Assembly: GCA_002423125.1 (NCBI GenBank)
Contig: DIUW01000054.1
Span: 5,137 to 69,136, forward strand
Source of the DNA: Legionellaceae bacterium UBA6148
GTDB taxonomy: Bacteria; Pseudomonadota; Gammaproteobacteria; Legionellales; Legionellaceae
Length of the DNA: 64,000 nucleotides
Direction: 5' to 3'
Shown: positions 7,486 through 16,936 of the stretch, one piece after another
Numbering within the stretch: the first letter of the stretch is position 1
Layout of the letters: each line of letters begins with the position of its first letter
The notes under the pieces: model-generated
Databases searched by the model: none
What the model was told of the DNA's origin: nothing
Seen by the model: the letters and a program-made list of their open reading frames with translations, nothing else
Translations under genes and position numbers: made by a program

Positions 7486-7572
7486 GGTCTTCTCCAAAGT
7501 TTTTAACACATAAATATCTAACACCAGATTATTTAAATATAGATTAGACTAATAAATATGCAAAATAATAAA

Positions 7573-9249
7573 TTACTTGGAGATTGGATTAATCGGAGGT
7601 AAATCGATTCGCTTGGGTTTATGGGCTTGAGTTGCTGGTTGTGTTTGGCGGTAGGTATTGAAACTTTGCCACAATGCGTCACCTTGCCATGCTCGCTGTT
7701 GATTGGAATGATAGAGTGCTTGCGTTAATGCTAGTAGGTGTTTTTTTAAATGGACATCGCGGGTGTGGTTTGCAATGTCTTGTAAATTAAGAAAGGTTTC
7801 TTCTGGCCAACGCATTTTAGCCCAACTCAATAGTGCGTCTCGTGCGAATGCGGGTTGATTTTTTTTGCAGGCTTCCTGTAACTGTTTAACCGCGGTTTGG
7901 TTGCCGTTGTTACGCTTTAAACGGGGAGGGAACCGCCACAGTAAGGTCATTAAGCCACATGCCAGCGCAAATCCGGCTACGAAGAAGGCCCATTGAATGT
8001 CCTTTGATGATGACTCTGTATGGATTGGTTGTGTCGGGGGAGATTGGGTTTCGGCTTGTGGTGTTGCGGTTGTGTTGGTGGTGGTTAATTCACTGGGTTC
8101 AACGGCGAGAATATGGGCAGGGAGTGAGGCTTGTTCTATTTTGCCAGTCGTCGTGTTAAACCAAGGAAGATGGAGTTCAGGAATGGTGATATTGCCTGAT
8201 TGATTCAGCAAATAAGTGACTTTTATAGTTGATGTCCCGGTTAGCTCATTCGCACGAACGGTATTTTTGACTTCGGGGCTTTCTGGATAAACATTGAATG
8301 CTTTATTGGTTTTAAAGGATAGTGTTGGTAATAATTGTGCAGGCATCGCCGTGGCATGTATGGTGACTGTTCGCGTGAGCGTATCGCCTTGTTTCATCGA
8401 TTGTTTGGGCGGGTCGTAGGTCTCTGATAGCGTGATGTTTTTGGCCGGCAGCCAATCGTGCGCTTTATAATCTTCAGGCGCAGGGCGTATGGATAATTGA
8501 GTAGGTGATGTTTGTGCCGTGACGTGTCTTGGAAAACGATCATAGACCTCCGCATCTAATGATGGCGACGTAATGGTCAGTTTTCCGCTTTTTTGAGGGA
8601 AAATGGCGTATTGCTGTTCTTCAACGGCATAAAGTTGATTGTCAATCTGCGTTTGGTAATGACGTCCGTCGCCCAGAGGGATCAGCAATGCATCTGTAAC
8701 GTTGGGTGCGTGATATTGTGGATTGATTAAACGTTGATTACTGTATAATTTGACGGTGTACAATATTTGCTGATTGACGTAGGGCTTCATTTCACTGGTG
8801 GTCGTTTTAAGCATGACATCGTCTGATGCATTCGATGGAGCGGTATCAGCATCATTGGTCGATAATACGTCTTCATGTTGATCGTTGCCAACAGCAATAA
8901 CGTTAGGCTTTGTTTTATCTTGGCCAATGGTCAGAGCCGGAATAACCAGATTTCCTTCTTTTTGGGGACGCAATAGAATAATCCATTGGCTATAGGATGT
9001 CGTTTGTCCATTCACCATGCTGTAGGATACGTTGCGTTCAGTTCCTAGAATGACAAAGTCTTTTTGCAGGGGGGAAAGGTTTGGTAATGAGCCTGAATGG
9101 GCATTGTCGGAGGTCAGAATCAAGTGAAATGTGTCGTTCTTACGGATGTGAGTTGGATCAAGTTGTACGGTGGTTGCAGCTACGCCGATGGTCAGGTAGG
9201 TCGTCAAAAAGCCGCAAATTGTGGCCGCGCGCAGTATATATTGTTTCAT
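7573..9249 (-). CDS. batD: BatD family protein (aerotolerance operon)
   Basis: BatD is a large exported, membrane-anchored protein of the Bat (Bacteroides aerotolerance) operon. Residues ~1-27 are a signal sequence. The periplasmic part contains repeated Ig-like strands with the pattern VQLDPTHIRKNDTFHLILT and a later TYDPPKQSMKQGDTLTRTVT. A membrane helix around residues 423-441 (WAFFVAGFALACGLMTLLW) precedes a ~115-residue cytosolic tail. I chose ATG 9249 (MKQYIL) because GGTGGGGATC precedes it and it overlaps the batC stop as ATGA. Last gene of the operon. Confidence 0.85.
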   Translation of the reverse strand: MKQYILRAATICGFLTTYLTIGVAATTVQLDPTHIRKNDTFHLILTSDNAHSGSLPNLSPLQKDFVILGTERNVSYSMVNGQTTSYSQWIILLRPQKEGNLVIPALTIGQDKTKPNVIAVGNDQHEDVLSTNDADTAPSNASDDVMLKTTTSEMKPYVNQQILYTVKLYSNQRLINPQYHAPNVTDALLIPLGDGRHYQTQIDNQLYAVEEQQYAIFPQKSGKLTITSPSLDAEVYDRFPRHVTAQTSPTQLSIRPAPEDYKAHDWLPAKNITLSETYDPPKQSMKQGDTLTRTVTIHATAMPAQLLPTLSFKTNKAFNVYPESPEVKNTVRANELTGTSTIKVTYLLNQSGNITIPELHLPWFNTTTGKIEQASLPAHILAVEPSELTTTNTTATPQAETQSPPTQPIHTESSSKDIQWAFFVAGFALACGLMTLLWRFPPRLKRNNGNQTAVKQLQEACKKNQPAFARDALLSWAKMRWPEETFLNLQDIANHTRDVHLKKHLLALTQALYHSNQQRAWQGDALWQSFNTYRQTQPATQAHKPKRIDLPPINPISK

Positions 9250-9950
9250 GATCCCCACCTATTTTGTCTGCGTAAATGATCGCGTAAGAATTTTTCCCGC
9301 ATTAAGCCGCCCGGATCATCAGGAACAAGCTTTAGCCATTGTTCTTTGGCACGTTGCTTCTCTTTTTCAGCCGAAGACATGTCGGCATTTTGCTTATCCT
9401 GATTTTGCTTATCCTGATTTTGCTTATCCTGATTTTGCTTATCTTGATTTTGCTTATCTTGATTTTGCTTATCTTGATTTTGCTTGTCCTGATTTTGCTT
9501 ATCTTGATTTTGCTTATCTTGATTTTGCTTATCTTGATTTTGCTTATCTTGATTTTGCTTATCTTGTTTATCCTTATTCAGTAATTTTTCAATCATTGCT
9601 CGGTTATATAGGGCATCCTTATGATGCGGGTTCATCTTCAGCGCGTGATCATAGGCCTTTAATGCTGCTTCATATTGCCCTTGATGAGCAAGTGCATTGC
9701 CTTGATTAAAATATCCGTCATCCGTTCCAATTGTTTGATAACCCGATGCGGCTTCGTTGTAGTGTTCTGCGCGGTAAGCCGCTGTAGCTCGCCAGTTGCT
9801 GTCTTCAAAACGTTGACTTGCTTCGAAAAATTGATTTTTTTCCATCATTTTTTGGGCTTGTTGGTTTTTGGTGAGCCATAAATCTTCCCAGCTGAATGCG
9901 TGTGTGACAAAGGGTAGGCCGAGTGAAATAATACAGATGAGTTTTTTCAT
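9246..9950 (-). CDS. batC: BatC-like TPR protein with a DKQNQ tandem-repeat tract
   Basis: This exported TPR protein of the Bat operon (234 residues) has a signal peptide at 1-18 (MKKLICIISLGLPFVTHA) and TPR repeats at ~50-115 (YNEAASGYQTIGTDDGYFNQ, then GNALAHQGQYEAALKAYDHA). Next comes a highly hydrophilic tract of about twelve DKQNQ units (~125-190), ending in a conserved tail PDDPGGLMREKFLRDH typical of the family. The start at 9950 is preceded by AGAGGAT and overlaps the batB stop by 4 bases. The proteins are thought to scaffold complexes with the VWA partners. The repeat tract is encoded by a 15-bp DNA repeat. Confidence 0.85.
   Translation of the reverse strand: MKKLICIISLGLPFVTHAFSWEDLWLTKNQQAQKMMEKNQFFEASQRFEDSNWRATAAYRAEHYNEAASGYQTIGTDDGYFNQGNALAHQGQYEAALKAYDHALKMNPHHKDALYNRAMIEKLLNKDKQDKQNQDKQNQDKQNQDKQNQDKQNQDKQNQDKQNQDKQNQDKQNQDKQNQDKQNQDKQNADMSSAEKEKQRAKEQWLKLVPDDPGGLMREKFLRDHLRRQNRWGS
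9391..9565. repeat. 15-bp tandem repeat inside batC (11-12 units)
   Basis: On the plus strand the unit is TGCTTATCYTGATTT, repeated nearly perfectly. The only variation is C/T at one site and one A-to-G change around 9485. The period of 15 keeps the batC frame, giving DKQNQ units, so copy number can change without frameshift. It also keeps both antisense frames open, which creates spurious long frames on the other strand. Confidence 0.95.
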
Positions 9951-10882
9951 GATGAAATCCTCTGTAACCAACCACGCCGAAACACGGGCAACAATAACAA
10001 TAGCGCGGGATAAATAAACCAGCGACCTTGATCTCGCCATACAGGGACTTCATTCTCTAAGTGAGCACTAAAGGATTGATGCGTTCGAGTCGCGCTTAAC
10101 CAGTGATTTAAATCATCGGATTGATCAGAAAAAGGGATTAATTGACCGCCACCTGCATCGGCTAACCGTTGAAACAACGGATTTTGTGCTTTTTCGTGAC
10201 TCAATACCGGCATGACCGATACTCGGATATCTTTATCCGCCAGAGCACGTGCTGAAGCAATATCCTCGGATGTCGGTGCTCGTGACGTGAGGACTAAAAT
10301 ATTGCCGTGATTAAATCCTGCTTGCCTGATGAGTTGAGCGGCCTCGTTCAAAGCGGTATCAAGATGATGTCCACTCACGGGCATGATACTTGGGGTTAAC
10401 GTCGGCAATAATGCATCGATCGTTTGACTATCCTCAGTTAAGGGTGACGCGACAAACGGTTCCCCGCTATAAACCACCAAGCCAAATTGCCCCATTTCGC
10501 GACGCTTGAAGAGATCATGCAGTTTAAATTTAGCCCGACTTAATCGATCGGGAGACACGTCATTTTGTAACATGGCGTCAGACATATCGAGAAGAATGAC
10601 GCGAGGTTGTATGGGTTGGTAAGTGGGTACAGGGAAACGCGACCACGATGGGCCGGCTAAACTCACTATCATCAATAGCGCGCTAAAAAGTAAGCCTATC
10701 AATGAAAATCGACGCTTATACTGTGGTTTTTTTTGGATTAAATACGGTAACAAATGAGCGTCACACACGTCGCTCCATGCATGATCATGTGCGTTTTTTT
10801 TCAATGCATGCCATGCAAATGCAAGCAGTGGAATAACCATAAGTAGCCAGTAGGGCCTAATGAAGTGCAACTCACTGAGCAT
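9947..10882 (-). CDS. batB: BatB-like von Willebrand A membrane protein
   Basis: 311 residues with an N-terminal membrane segment (~10-25), a second at ~60-75, a VWA domain (~85-270) and a C-terminal helix near 295. The metal site normally reads DxSxS; here it is DMSDAM, so the second serine is alanine and the site is degenerate, though the downstream threonine/aspartate positions are present. I chose ATG 10882 because AGGAGTGACT precedes it. It overlaps batA by 11 bases and batC by 4. It probably forms a periplasm-facing complex with BatA. Confidence 0.88.
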   Translation of the reverse strand: MLSELHFIRPYWLLMVIPLLAFAWHALKKNAHDHAWSDVCDAHLLPYLIQKKPQYKRRFSLIGLLFSALLMIVSLAGPSWSRFPVPTYQPIQPRVILLDMSDAMLQNDVSPDRLSRAKFKLHDLFKRREMGQFGLVVYSGEPFVASPLTEDSQTIDALLPTLTPSIMPVSGHHLDTALNEAAQLIRQAGFNHGNILVLTSRAPTSEDIASARALADKDIRVSVMPVLSHEKAQNPLFQRLADAGGGQLIPFSDQSDDLNHWLSATRTHQSFSAHLENEVPVWRDQGRWFIYPALLLLLPVFRRGWLQRISS

Positions 10883-11900
10883 AGTCACTCCTGATGGATG
10901 CGGTTTTGCGATGACGCGGCCAGACTCTTAATTGCCGATTCAGCCAATAGGCAAATAAAAACAAAGCAATGGCTAAAGGCCAGGCATAATAATCGTGTTG
11001 TGGGCGTATGGCTTGTTTTTCTTGTGTGACGGTTTCCATTTGATTAATGGTTTGGTACACCGCTTGCAGCGACTGGCCATCTGTCGCGCGGAAATAACGT
11101 CCGCCCGTCATTTTGGCGATTTCTTTTAAGGTATCTTCATCGAGATCCAAATCAGCATTAAGGCTCATAAACAACGTTTGGGCAAGTCTTGGGTCGTTAT
11201 GGGCGCCTAGACCGATAGTATAAATTTTAATTCCCTCTGTGGCGGCAAGCTCCGCTGCTTTTAGAGGATCTAAGACGCCAGAGTTATTCACGCCATCCGT
11301 CAATAAAATAATGACACGCCCTGTTGCGGGAACATTCTGCAGTCGTTTAGTAGCAAGTCCGATGGTATCACCCATCGACGTGGTCTTGCCTGCGAGTCCG
11401 ACGGTTGCATCCTCTATCCGCATGATCACATTGTGGTGATCATACGTCAGTGGCGTTTGTAAGTAAGCTTGACTGCCGAAAAGAATTAAGCCAACTTTAT
11501 CCGTTTTTCGTTCATTGACGAATTGCATCGCGGCTCGTTTGACGACCGTCAATCGGGTCACTCGACGACCATTCAACACCATGTCGTCCAATTCCATACT
11601 GCCAGATAAATCCAGTGCAAGCATGATATTATGCCCTTCGCGTGCGATAGGGAGAGGTTCTCCTACCCACCGAGGCCCAGACAATGCGAGGAGTAATAAT
11701 GCCCAAATCAACAGAAGCAGCATGCTCTGTGCCGGCTTGCCCAAGCGATATGAATTGCCTTCCATCAGGATCATAAGGTCATTGAAAAAAGGAACTCGTA
11801 ACGCAGCCGGGAGTTGTAATGGTACGCGCGGTAGTAAGAACCAGATCATCATCGGCAAAGGCAATGCGATGAAAACCCAAGGGAGAGCTAATTCAAACAT
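10872..11900 (-). CDS. batA: BatA-like von Willebrand A membrane protein
   Basis: 342 residues with membrane helices at ~5-22 and ~58-73, a VWA domain at ~85-285 and a final helix around 308-323. The metal-ion-dependent adhesion site DLSGSM is intact (residues ~95-100), as is the later TDGVNNSG. VWA proteins in this cluster pair with a MoxR ATPase to assemble or activate partners. The gene overlaps the DUF4381 gene upstream by 13 bases and batB downstream by 11. Confidence 0.9.
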   Translation of the reverse strand: MFELALPWVFIALPLPMMIWFLLPRVPLQLPAALRVPFFNDLMILMEGNSYRLGKPAQSMLLLLIWALLLLALSGPRWVGEPLPIAREGHNIMLALDLSGSMELDDMVLNGRRVTRLTVVKRAAMQFVNERKTDKVGLILFGSQAYLQTPLTYDHHNVIMRIEDATVGLAGKTTSMGDTIGLATKRLQNVPATGRVIILLTDGVNNSGVLDPLKAAELAATEGIKIYTIGLGAHNDPRLAQTLFMSLNADLDLDEDTLKEIAKMTGGRYFRATDGQSLQAVYQTINQMETVTQEKQAIRPQHDYYAWPLAIALFLFAYWLNRQLRVWPRHRKTASIRSDYAQ

Positions 11901-12376
11901 CGACCCCTCCGTTGTTTAATCCATAATTTGGCTTGATTAAATAATGGCCGTAAATCGAGCGGTTGTGGTGGCTGAAATGGGCACTCAATCAGCAATGCGC
12001 GCACGGGTTTGAAATCAATGCGGTGAGCTGTTTGAGTTAAAAAATCAACCCAAGCATCTCCTTGTAAACTCGCCACACGTTCTCTCGGGTAATAAACCAA
12101 TGCGACTCGTTTGAGTAATTCGGAGATTTGAGCGGCGCTTAACTGGCTGTTGGAGTGTTTTAAATAGTCCTGCCGATAGGTTTCCAAAACACGTAATGCG
12201 TGGCGTTTGCTGCGACCATTCAGAATATAGCGAATCAGTAAAAATCCTCCGCCAATCAGTACAGCGAGCACGAAAACCCCAAGGATATAAAAGCCGGGTG
12301 CCAGCGGCCAGTAACCGATTGCGTCGGGTAAGTGAATATCGCGCAGTTGGGCGAGTTCTGGATGACGATTAAGCAT
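11888..12376 (-). CDS. DUF4381 domain membrane protein of the Bat operon
   Basis: A 162-residue protein with one strong membrane helix (~27-47, FYILGVFVLAVLIGGGFLLI) and a cytosolic remainder. It carries the DUF4381 pattern LRDIHLPDAIGYWPLAPGFY and the later LLKRVALVYYPRERVASLQG with DAWVDFL. Its biochemical role is unknown. It always sits between the DUF58 and VWA genes of this operon type. ATG 12376 is preceded by AAGGAGAGC, better than the upstream in-frame starts. Both ends overlap neighbouring genes. Confidence 0.85.
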   Translation of the reverse strand: MLNRHPELAQLRDIHLPDAIGYWPLAPGFYILGVFVLAVLIGGGFLLIRYILNGRSKRHALRVLETYRQDYLKHSNSQLSAAQISELLKRVALVYYPRERVASLQGDAWVDFLTQTAHRIDFKPVRALLIECPFQPPQPLDLRPLFNQAKLWIKQRRGRCLN

Positions 12377-13277
12377 GCGCTCTCCTTGGGAAAGTATCAT
12401 ACACACAGCGGGGTATATCGTCTTCTGGCGTGACTCGTATCAATGGAATATGTAAGCGTTTAAATTGTTGTTGTAGGCGGTTCATTCGGTCGTCACAGTG
12501 TTGTTGATATGCTTGGGCAACGCTGTGGTTAGTGGTGTCGAGTAAAATTTCTTCTTGGCCATTGGTGACTGCATAATGATGCGGCTTGGGTGGCGTTAAT
12601 TCGAGTGGATCGCAGACGTGATAGGCCAGTACGTCACTATGACTACGTAGATGAGTGAGTAGCTGGCTGCACGTGGAGTCAAATTGATAAAAATCGCTAA
12701 TGATGACGACAATACTACCAGGGCGTGCGACACGACACAGTCGCTGCAGGGCATGTTGAAGCGATTTTGATTTTGATGGTTCCAAAGGGATCGAGCGAGT
12801 GTAGTCACACAAGGCGTTAATCAGCGTAAGGACACCTGCTTCACGTGCTCTCGGCGTGTATTCGTTGTGTTTGTTGCTTGAGAAAAAAATTCCGCCGACC
12901 CAATCGCCTTGTTTCACTGCCGTCCACGCAAGCATTGCCGCGAGACGTGCGGCTATGACTGATTTAAACGCAAGCTGTGAACCGAAATACATCGATGGAT
13001 TGAAGTCGGCCACTAAAACAACCGGTCGCTCGCGCTCTTCCTGGTAGAGTTTAATATGCGGTTTCCCCGTGCGAGCAGTGATCCGCCATTCCATATGGCG
13101 AATTTCATCTCCAGCTTGATAGTTGCGGACTTCAGCGAAATTCATTCCTCGGCCACGACGTTTGGACAGATGATTTCCTGCGCGGGAGGAGCGCTGGTCT
13201 GGCCGATAACGTACGGCTCTAGCAAATTGCTGTAAAGCGATGAGTTCGCCTAATTCGGTCGTGACACCAAACGTCAT
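12369..13277 (-). CDS. DUF58 domain protein (MoxR-associated)
   Basis: The 302-residue protein carries the DUF58 core: SRRAG-like RSSRAGNHLSKRRGRGMNFA, then VRNYQAGDEIRHMEWRITAR and KLYQEERERPVVLVADFNPS, which is a VWA-like fold. DUF58 proteins accompany MoxR AAA+ ATPases and VWA proteins. It lies 9 bases after moxR and overlaps the DUF4381 gene by 8. It is predicted to be cytosolic. Confidence 0.92.
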   Translation of the reverse strand: MTFGVTTELGELIALQQFARAVRYRPDQRSSRAGNHLSKRRGRGMNFAEVRNYQAGDEIRHMEWRITARTGKPHIKLYQEERERPVVLVADFNPSMYFGSQLAFKSVIAARLAAMLAWTAVKQGDWVGGIFFSSNKHNEYTPRAREAGVLTLINALCDYTRSIPLEPSKSKSLQHALQRLCRVARPGSIVVIISDFYQFDSTCSQLLTHLRSHSDVLAYHVCDPLELTPPKPHHYAVTNGQEEILLDTTNHSVAQAYQQHCDDRMNRLQQQFKRLHIPLIRVTPEDDIPRCVYDTFPRRAHA

Positions 13278-13286
13278 AATGCAATC

Positions 13287-14300
13287 CTAGGGTAAAGCCA
13301 CTAAACGTAATAATTCATCCACAAAGTCATCCGGGCTAACGCCTTCTGCTTCTGCTTCATACGTTAAGAGTACACGATGTCGTAATACATCATGCGCAAT
13401 CGCGTGGATATCTTCAGGAATGACATAATCTCGTCCAGCAAGCCATGCATGTGCTTTAGAGCATTGATCCAGCGCGATGGTCGCGCGTGGGCTTGCGCCA
13501 TAGCGTAACCATCGTGCGAGTTGTTCACTGTAAGCAATGGGGTTGCGCGTTCCGACGACGAGTTGCACGATATAACGTTCTAACATGTCGCTGGTATGTA
13601 CTTGAAGGACTTGTTTACGAGCCTCAAACAGTGATTTTTGCGATAAGAGATCCCTATTTTTTTCAGAGGGTTGTTTTTCTTCCTTCGGTAAATGCTGGGC
13701 AAGTGCTTCACGTCGGGCCAACGATAAAATGTCATGTTCGACTTGAGCTTCAGGATAACCTATTTTGACGTACATCAAAAAGCGGTCAAGCTGCGCCTCA
13801 GGTAATGGGTACGTTCCTTCTTGCTCAATGGGGTTTTGAGTGGCCATGACTAAAAACAACTCAGGCAATGGGTATGTTTTACTGCCCATAGTGACTTGGC
13901 GTTCGGCCATTGCTTCTAAAAGAGCGGATTGCACTTTTGCTGGCGCACGATTGATTTCATCTGCAAGTAATAGATGATGAAAAATGGGGCCAGGCTGAAA
14001 TACAAACGACCCATCCTCGGGATGATAAATATCGGTGCCGGTTAAGTCACCGGGTAATAAGTCAGGCGTGAATTGAATTCGATGAAAGCTTCCCTCAACA
14101 ACGGCAGCGAGTTCTTTAACGGCACGTGTTTTAGCTAAACCGGGAGCGCCTTCAACCAGTAAATGCCCATCGGCGAGCAACGCAATCAATAAACGCGAAA
14201 TGAGCGACCTCTGGCCAAGAATACGAGAGTTCAGGTAGGTTTGTAGTTGTAATAACGGTTGTTGAAACGTTTCTGTACTTGCCGTGTCGAGTTCTTGCAT
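13287..14300 (-). CDS. MoxR family AAA+ ATPase
   Basis: This 337-residue MoxR-type AAA+ ATPase has Walker A GAPGLAKT (~53-60), Walker B LLADEINRAP (~111-120), sensor-1 in VMATQNP, and an arginine finger region LPEAQLDRFLM. The C-terminal AAA lid contains SPRATIALDQCSKAHAWLAG, typical of the family. It is the first gene of moxR-DUF58-DUF4381-batA-batB-batC-batD. MoxR proteins act as chaperone-like remodelers for their VWA partners, which fits a stress or envelope role. No transcription start was pinpointed upstream. Confidence 0.95.
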   Translation of the reverse strand: MQELDTASTETFQQPLLQLQTYLNSRILGQRSLISRLLIALLADGHLLVEGAPGLAKTRAVKELAAVVEGSFHRIQFTPDLLPGDLTGTDIYHPEDGSFVFQPGPIFHHLLLADEINRAPAKVQSALLEAMAERQVTMGSKTYPLPELFLVMATQNPIEQEGTYPLPEAQLDRFLMYVKIGYPEAQVEHDILSLARREALAQHLPKEEKQPSEKNRDLLSQKSLFEARKQVLQVHTSDMLERYIVQLVVGTRNPIAYSEQLARWLRYGASPRATIALDQCSKAHAWLAGRDYVIPEDIHAIAHDVLRHRVLLTYEAEAEGVSPDDFVDELLRLVALP

Positions 14301-14374
14301 AAATCCAAGCTCCTACAAAAAAATAATATCCTAGCGTGAAATAGCGTGATTGCCAAGGGGAGCGATATCTCATT

Positions 14375-15784
14375 TTAGGATTTTAATTGACCGTAATAGT
14401 CTAAGGCTCTCGATCGGCATTCACTGTGATTGACGATGGGTTTGGGATAATTGATTTTGCTATAAATCGATGCTGCATTTGTCGACTCCCAAGGGGCATG
14501 AATCAGCTCGTTATTTAAGGACGCAAGCTCAGGAATCCAGCGGCGTATATAGACCCCATCCCGGTCAAATTTTCTGCTTTGAAGTACGGGATTAAAAATG
14601 CGAAAATAAGGCGCGGCATCAGCCCCACAGCCAGCGACCCATTGCCAACTGGCGCTATTATTAGCAAGATCAGCATCAACTAGCGTATCAAGAAACCAAT
14701 CGGCTCCTAATCGCCAATCAATGAATAAGTCTTTGGTGAGAAAAGAGGCGACTATCATTCGCACCCGATTATGCATGTATCCGGTTGCCCATAGTTCTCT
14801 CATCCCTGCATCAACAATGGGATAGCCCGTCATTCCTTGTTGCCAGCATTTTAATAGTGACTCATCATTATGCCAAGGAAAGGCATCAAACTCATTCTTA
14901 ACGTTTTTATAGGGTAGAGAGGGGACATGGTAGAGCAGATAATAAGAAAACTCTCTCCAGCCGATCTCGGATAAAAAATGTTCAGCTCCGGCTAAATCAC
15001 AGTGAGGTTCAATCTTCGCATATTCAATGGCTCTTAAAATGGTCCAAGGACTGATTTCACCAAAATGTAAATGGGGAGATAGATGTGAAGTGGCTTGTTT
15101 TTCGGGGATGTCTCGATTGGTTTTATAACCATGAAGATGGTGTGTGATGAATGCATTCAATTGTTGTTGCGCACCGTCCTCCCCTGGAGTCCAAACATCA
15201 GGAAATTGGGATGCCCAGTCGAGATGTGGTAAAAGTTGCCACTCCTCAAGATCATCACTTTTTACATCAACGGCATCAAGATGATGGGATATGAATTGCT
15301 GCGGTTGAGGTGTAAGCGCTTGTCGACAGGTTTTCCAATAAGGGGTAAATACTTTAAAAAAACCACCACTTTTATTATTTATGGTCCAGGGCTCATTCAA
15401 TAAGCTTCCATTAAAACTAAAGACATCAATTTTTGACTCTTGAAGTGTTGTTTTGATTTTTTTATCGCGTGCGATGCTGTTGGGTTCATAGCATCGATTC
15501 CAATAAATCGCGTTTATTTTAAACGCGTTGATCACGTCTAAAATAATCTCTAAAGGGTTTCCTTTGCGGAGAATCAGTTTTAATCCAAACTGAGCGGTTA
15601 GCGAATGATTGAGCGCTTGGAGGCTGTGATGAAGCCACCACGCTTGCGCTTCGCCAAGAAGACTGTTTTTTTCATCCAAAATATAGATTGGAATCACTTG
15701 CTTGTGATTGGTGCAAGCTTGAAAAAATGCAGGATTATCCGTCAATCGTAAATCTTGTCTAAACCAAACTAATGCGATACTCAT
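14375..15784 (-). CDS. phrB: Deoxyribodipyrimidine photolyase (CPD photolyase)
   Basis: The 469 residues match class I CPD photolyases, which repair UV-induced cyclobutane dimers with blue light and FAD. The N-terminal antenna domain begins ALVWFRQDLRLTDNPAF. The FAD domain includes SEIGWREFSYYLL, MRELWATGYMHNRVRM and DTLVDADLANNSASWQWVAG, and GCGADAAPYFRIFNP is the classical C-terminal signature. The gene is single, 75 bases upstream of moxR on the same strand. No frameshift is seen. Confidence 0.97.
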   Translation of the reverse strand: MSIALVWFRQDLRLTDNPAFFQACTNHKQVIPIYILDEKNSLLGEAQAWWLHHSLQALNHSLTAQFGLKLILRKGNPLEIILDVINAFKINAIYWNRCYEPNSIARDKKIKTTLQESKIDVFSFNGSLLNEPWTINNKSGGFFKVFTPYWKTCRQALTPQPQQFISHHLDAVDVKSDDLEEWQLLPHLDWASQFPDVWTPGEDGAQQQLNAFITHHLHGYKTNRDIPEKQATSHLSPHLHFGEISPWTILRAIEYAKIEPHCDLAGAEHFLSEIGWREFSYYLLYHVPSLPYKNVKNEFDAFPWHNDESLLKCWQQGMTGYPIVDAGMRELWATGYMHNRVRMIVASFLTKDLFIDWRLGADWFLDTLVDADLANNSASWQWVAGCGADAAPYFRIFNPVLQSRKFDRDGVYIRRWIPELASLNNELIHAPWESTNAASIYSKINYPKPIVNHSECRSRALDYYGQLKS

Positions 15785-15941
15785 GTTATCCTTGTTTACT
15801 TTGTTTTGTAGAGCATAATTCCTTTTTTACAACAGAGCCAGTGTCTTCACCGCAGTTCTATCGTCACATATTAAAGTTTTCTCAATATGGGTCGATGATG
15901 ATTGGAAATCAATAATAAAATTAATAATAAGGGAGTCCGTT

Positions 15942-16913
15942 ATGAAACGATGGGGAGCAATTTTATTTATGAGCTTGATGTGGCTGTCGGCCGATATTTT
16001 TGCAAATCAACTCAGTTGGAATCAATGGATTGCCGGAGTGCGAGAAGAGGCGTTAAGTCAAGGAATTCCTCCTGCGTTGTTTGATAAAGCCTTTGCCGGG
16101 ATGACAGAGCCAAGCCGTCAGGTGAAAGGCTTGGCGCGTTCACAGCCAGAACATCGACTCACTTTTGCAAAATATCTCAGCTCCCGCGTGGATAGTTATC
16201 GCGTCGTTATTGGTCGAAAAGAGTTCGAGCGTAATCGTGCCGTGCTTGAAAAAATTGGTCGTGAATACGGTGTTGACCCCTGCTTTATTGTGTCGTTTTG
16301 GGGTCTAGAAAGTAGCTACGGAAGTTATATGGGTAATTTCCCGGTCATTAAATCACTTGCCACTCTGGCTTATGAGTCGAATCGCCCTGAATTTTTTCGG
16401 CATGAACTTTTTTTAGCGCTGCATATTTTGAATGATGGCCATGTGCCCCTTGATAAATTTAAAGGTGAGTGGGCTGGCGCGTCAGGTCAACCACAATTTT
16501 TACCGTCGAGTTGGGTAAAATATGCGGTGGATTACGACGGCGATGGGCATAAAGATATCTGGACGTCGAAGCCGGATGTGTTTGCCTCGATTGCAAATTA
16601 CATGAAGAAAAATGGTTGGCAAGCGGGTGAGCCATGGGCGGTTTATGTGAAATTGCCTGCGAATTTCGATATGAAATTGGAAGGTAAAACCATCGTTAAA
16701 TCGGCTCGTGAGTGGAACGCGATGGGTGTTCGTACGGAGAGCGGTCAAGCGTTGCCGTATGAAAATTTGCAAGCAAGTATTGTCAAACCTTTGGGTGGCC
16801 CAGTGTTTCTTGCTTATCCAAATTATAAAATGATTTTACGGTATAACAATTCAATTTATTATGCCGGTGCAATTGGCTATTTGGCAGACAAAATTTGTAA
16901 ACGGCAGCCTTAA
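15942..16913 (+). CDS. mltB: Lytic murein transglycosylase B
   Basis: MltB cleaves peptidoglycan glycan strands to 1,6-anhydro ends. The 323-residue protein has a signal peptide of ~22 residues (MKRWGAILFMSLMWLSADIF, then AN) with no lipobox cysteine, so it is probably periplasmic rather than lipid-anchored. The catalytic glutamate is in FWGLESSYGSYMGNFPV. GASGQPQFLPSSWVKYAVDYD is family-typical. AAGGGAG precedes the chosen ATG by 6 bases, which favours it over the frame beginning at 15902. hspQ follows after 23 bases. Confidence 0.95.
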   Translation: MKRWGAILFMSLMWLSADIFANQLSWNQWIAGVREEALSQGIPPALFDKAFAGMTEPSRQVKGLARSQPEHRLTFAKYLSSRVDSYRVVIGRKEFERNRAVLEKIGREYGVDPCFIVSFWGLESSYGSYMGNFPVIKSLATLAYESNRPEFFRHELFLALHILNDGHVPLDKFKGEWAGASGQPQFLPSSWVKYAVDYDGDGHKDIWTSKPDVFASIANYMKKNGWQAGEPWAVYVKLPANFDMKLEGKTIVKSAREWNAMGVRTESGQALPYENLQASIVKPLGGPVFLAYPNYKMILRYNNSIYYAGAIGYLADKICKRQP

Positions 16914-16936
16914 GAGGACTTACAAACAAGGATCTC

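Noticed and set aside
9391..9565. Regular repeat resembling a CRISPR array
   Set aside because: There are no unique spacers; the units are contiguous and in frame within batC.
9221..9709. Long plus-strand frames with FAYPD and ILLIL repeats
   Set aside because: They are antisense readings of the 15-bp tandem repeat in batC; a 15-base period leaves all frames open by chance.
15875..15896. TTCTCAATATGG similarity to the MITE end
   Set aside because: The match covers only part of the end (about 12 bases) and no second end or direct repeat is near, so chance is likely.
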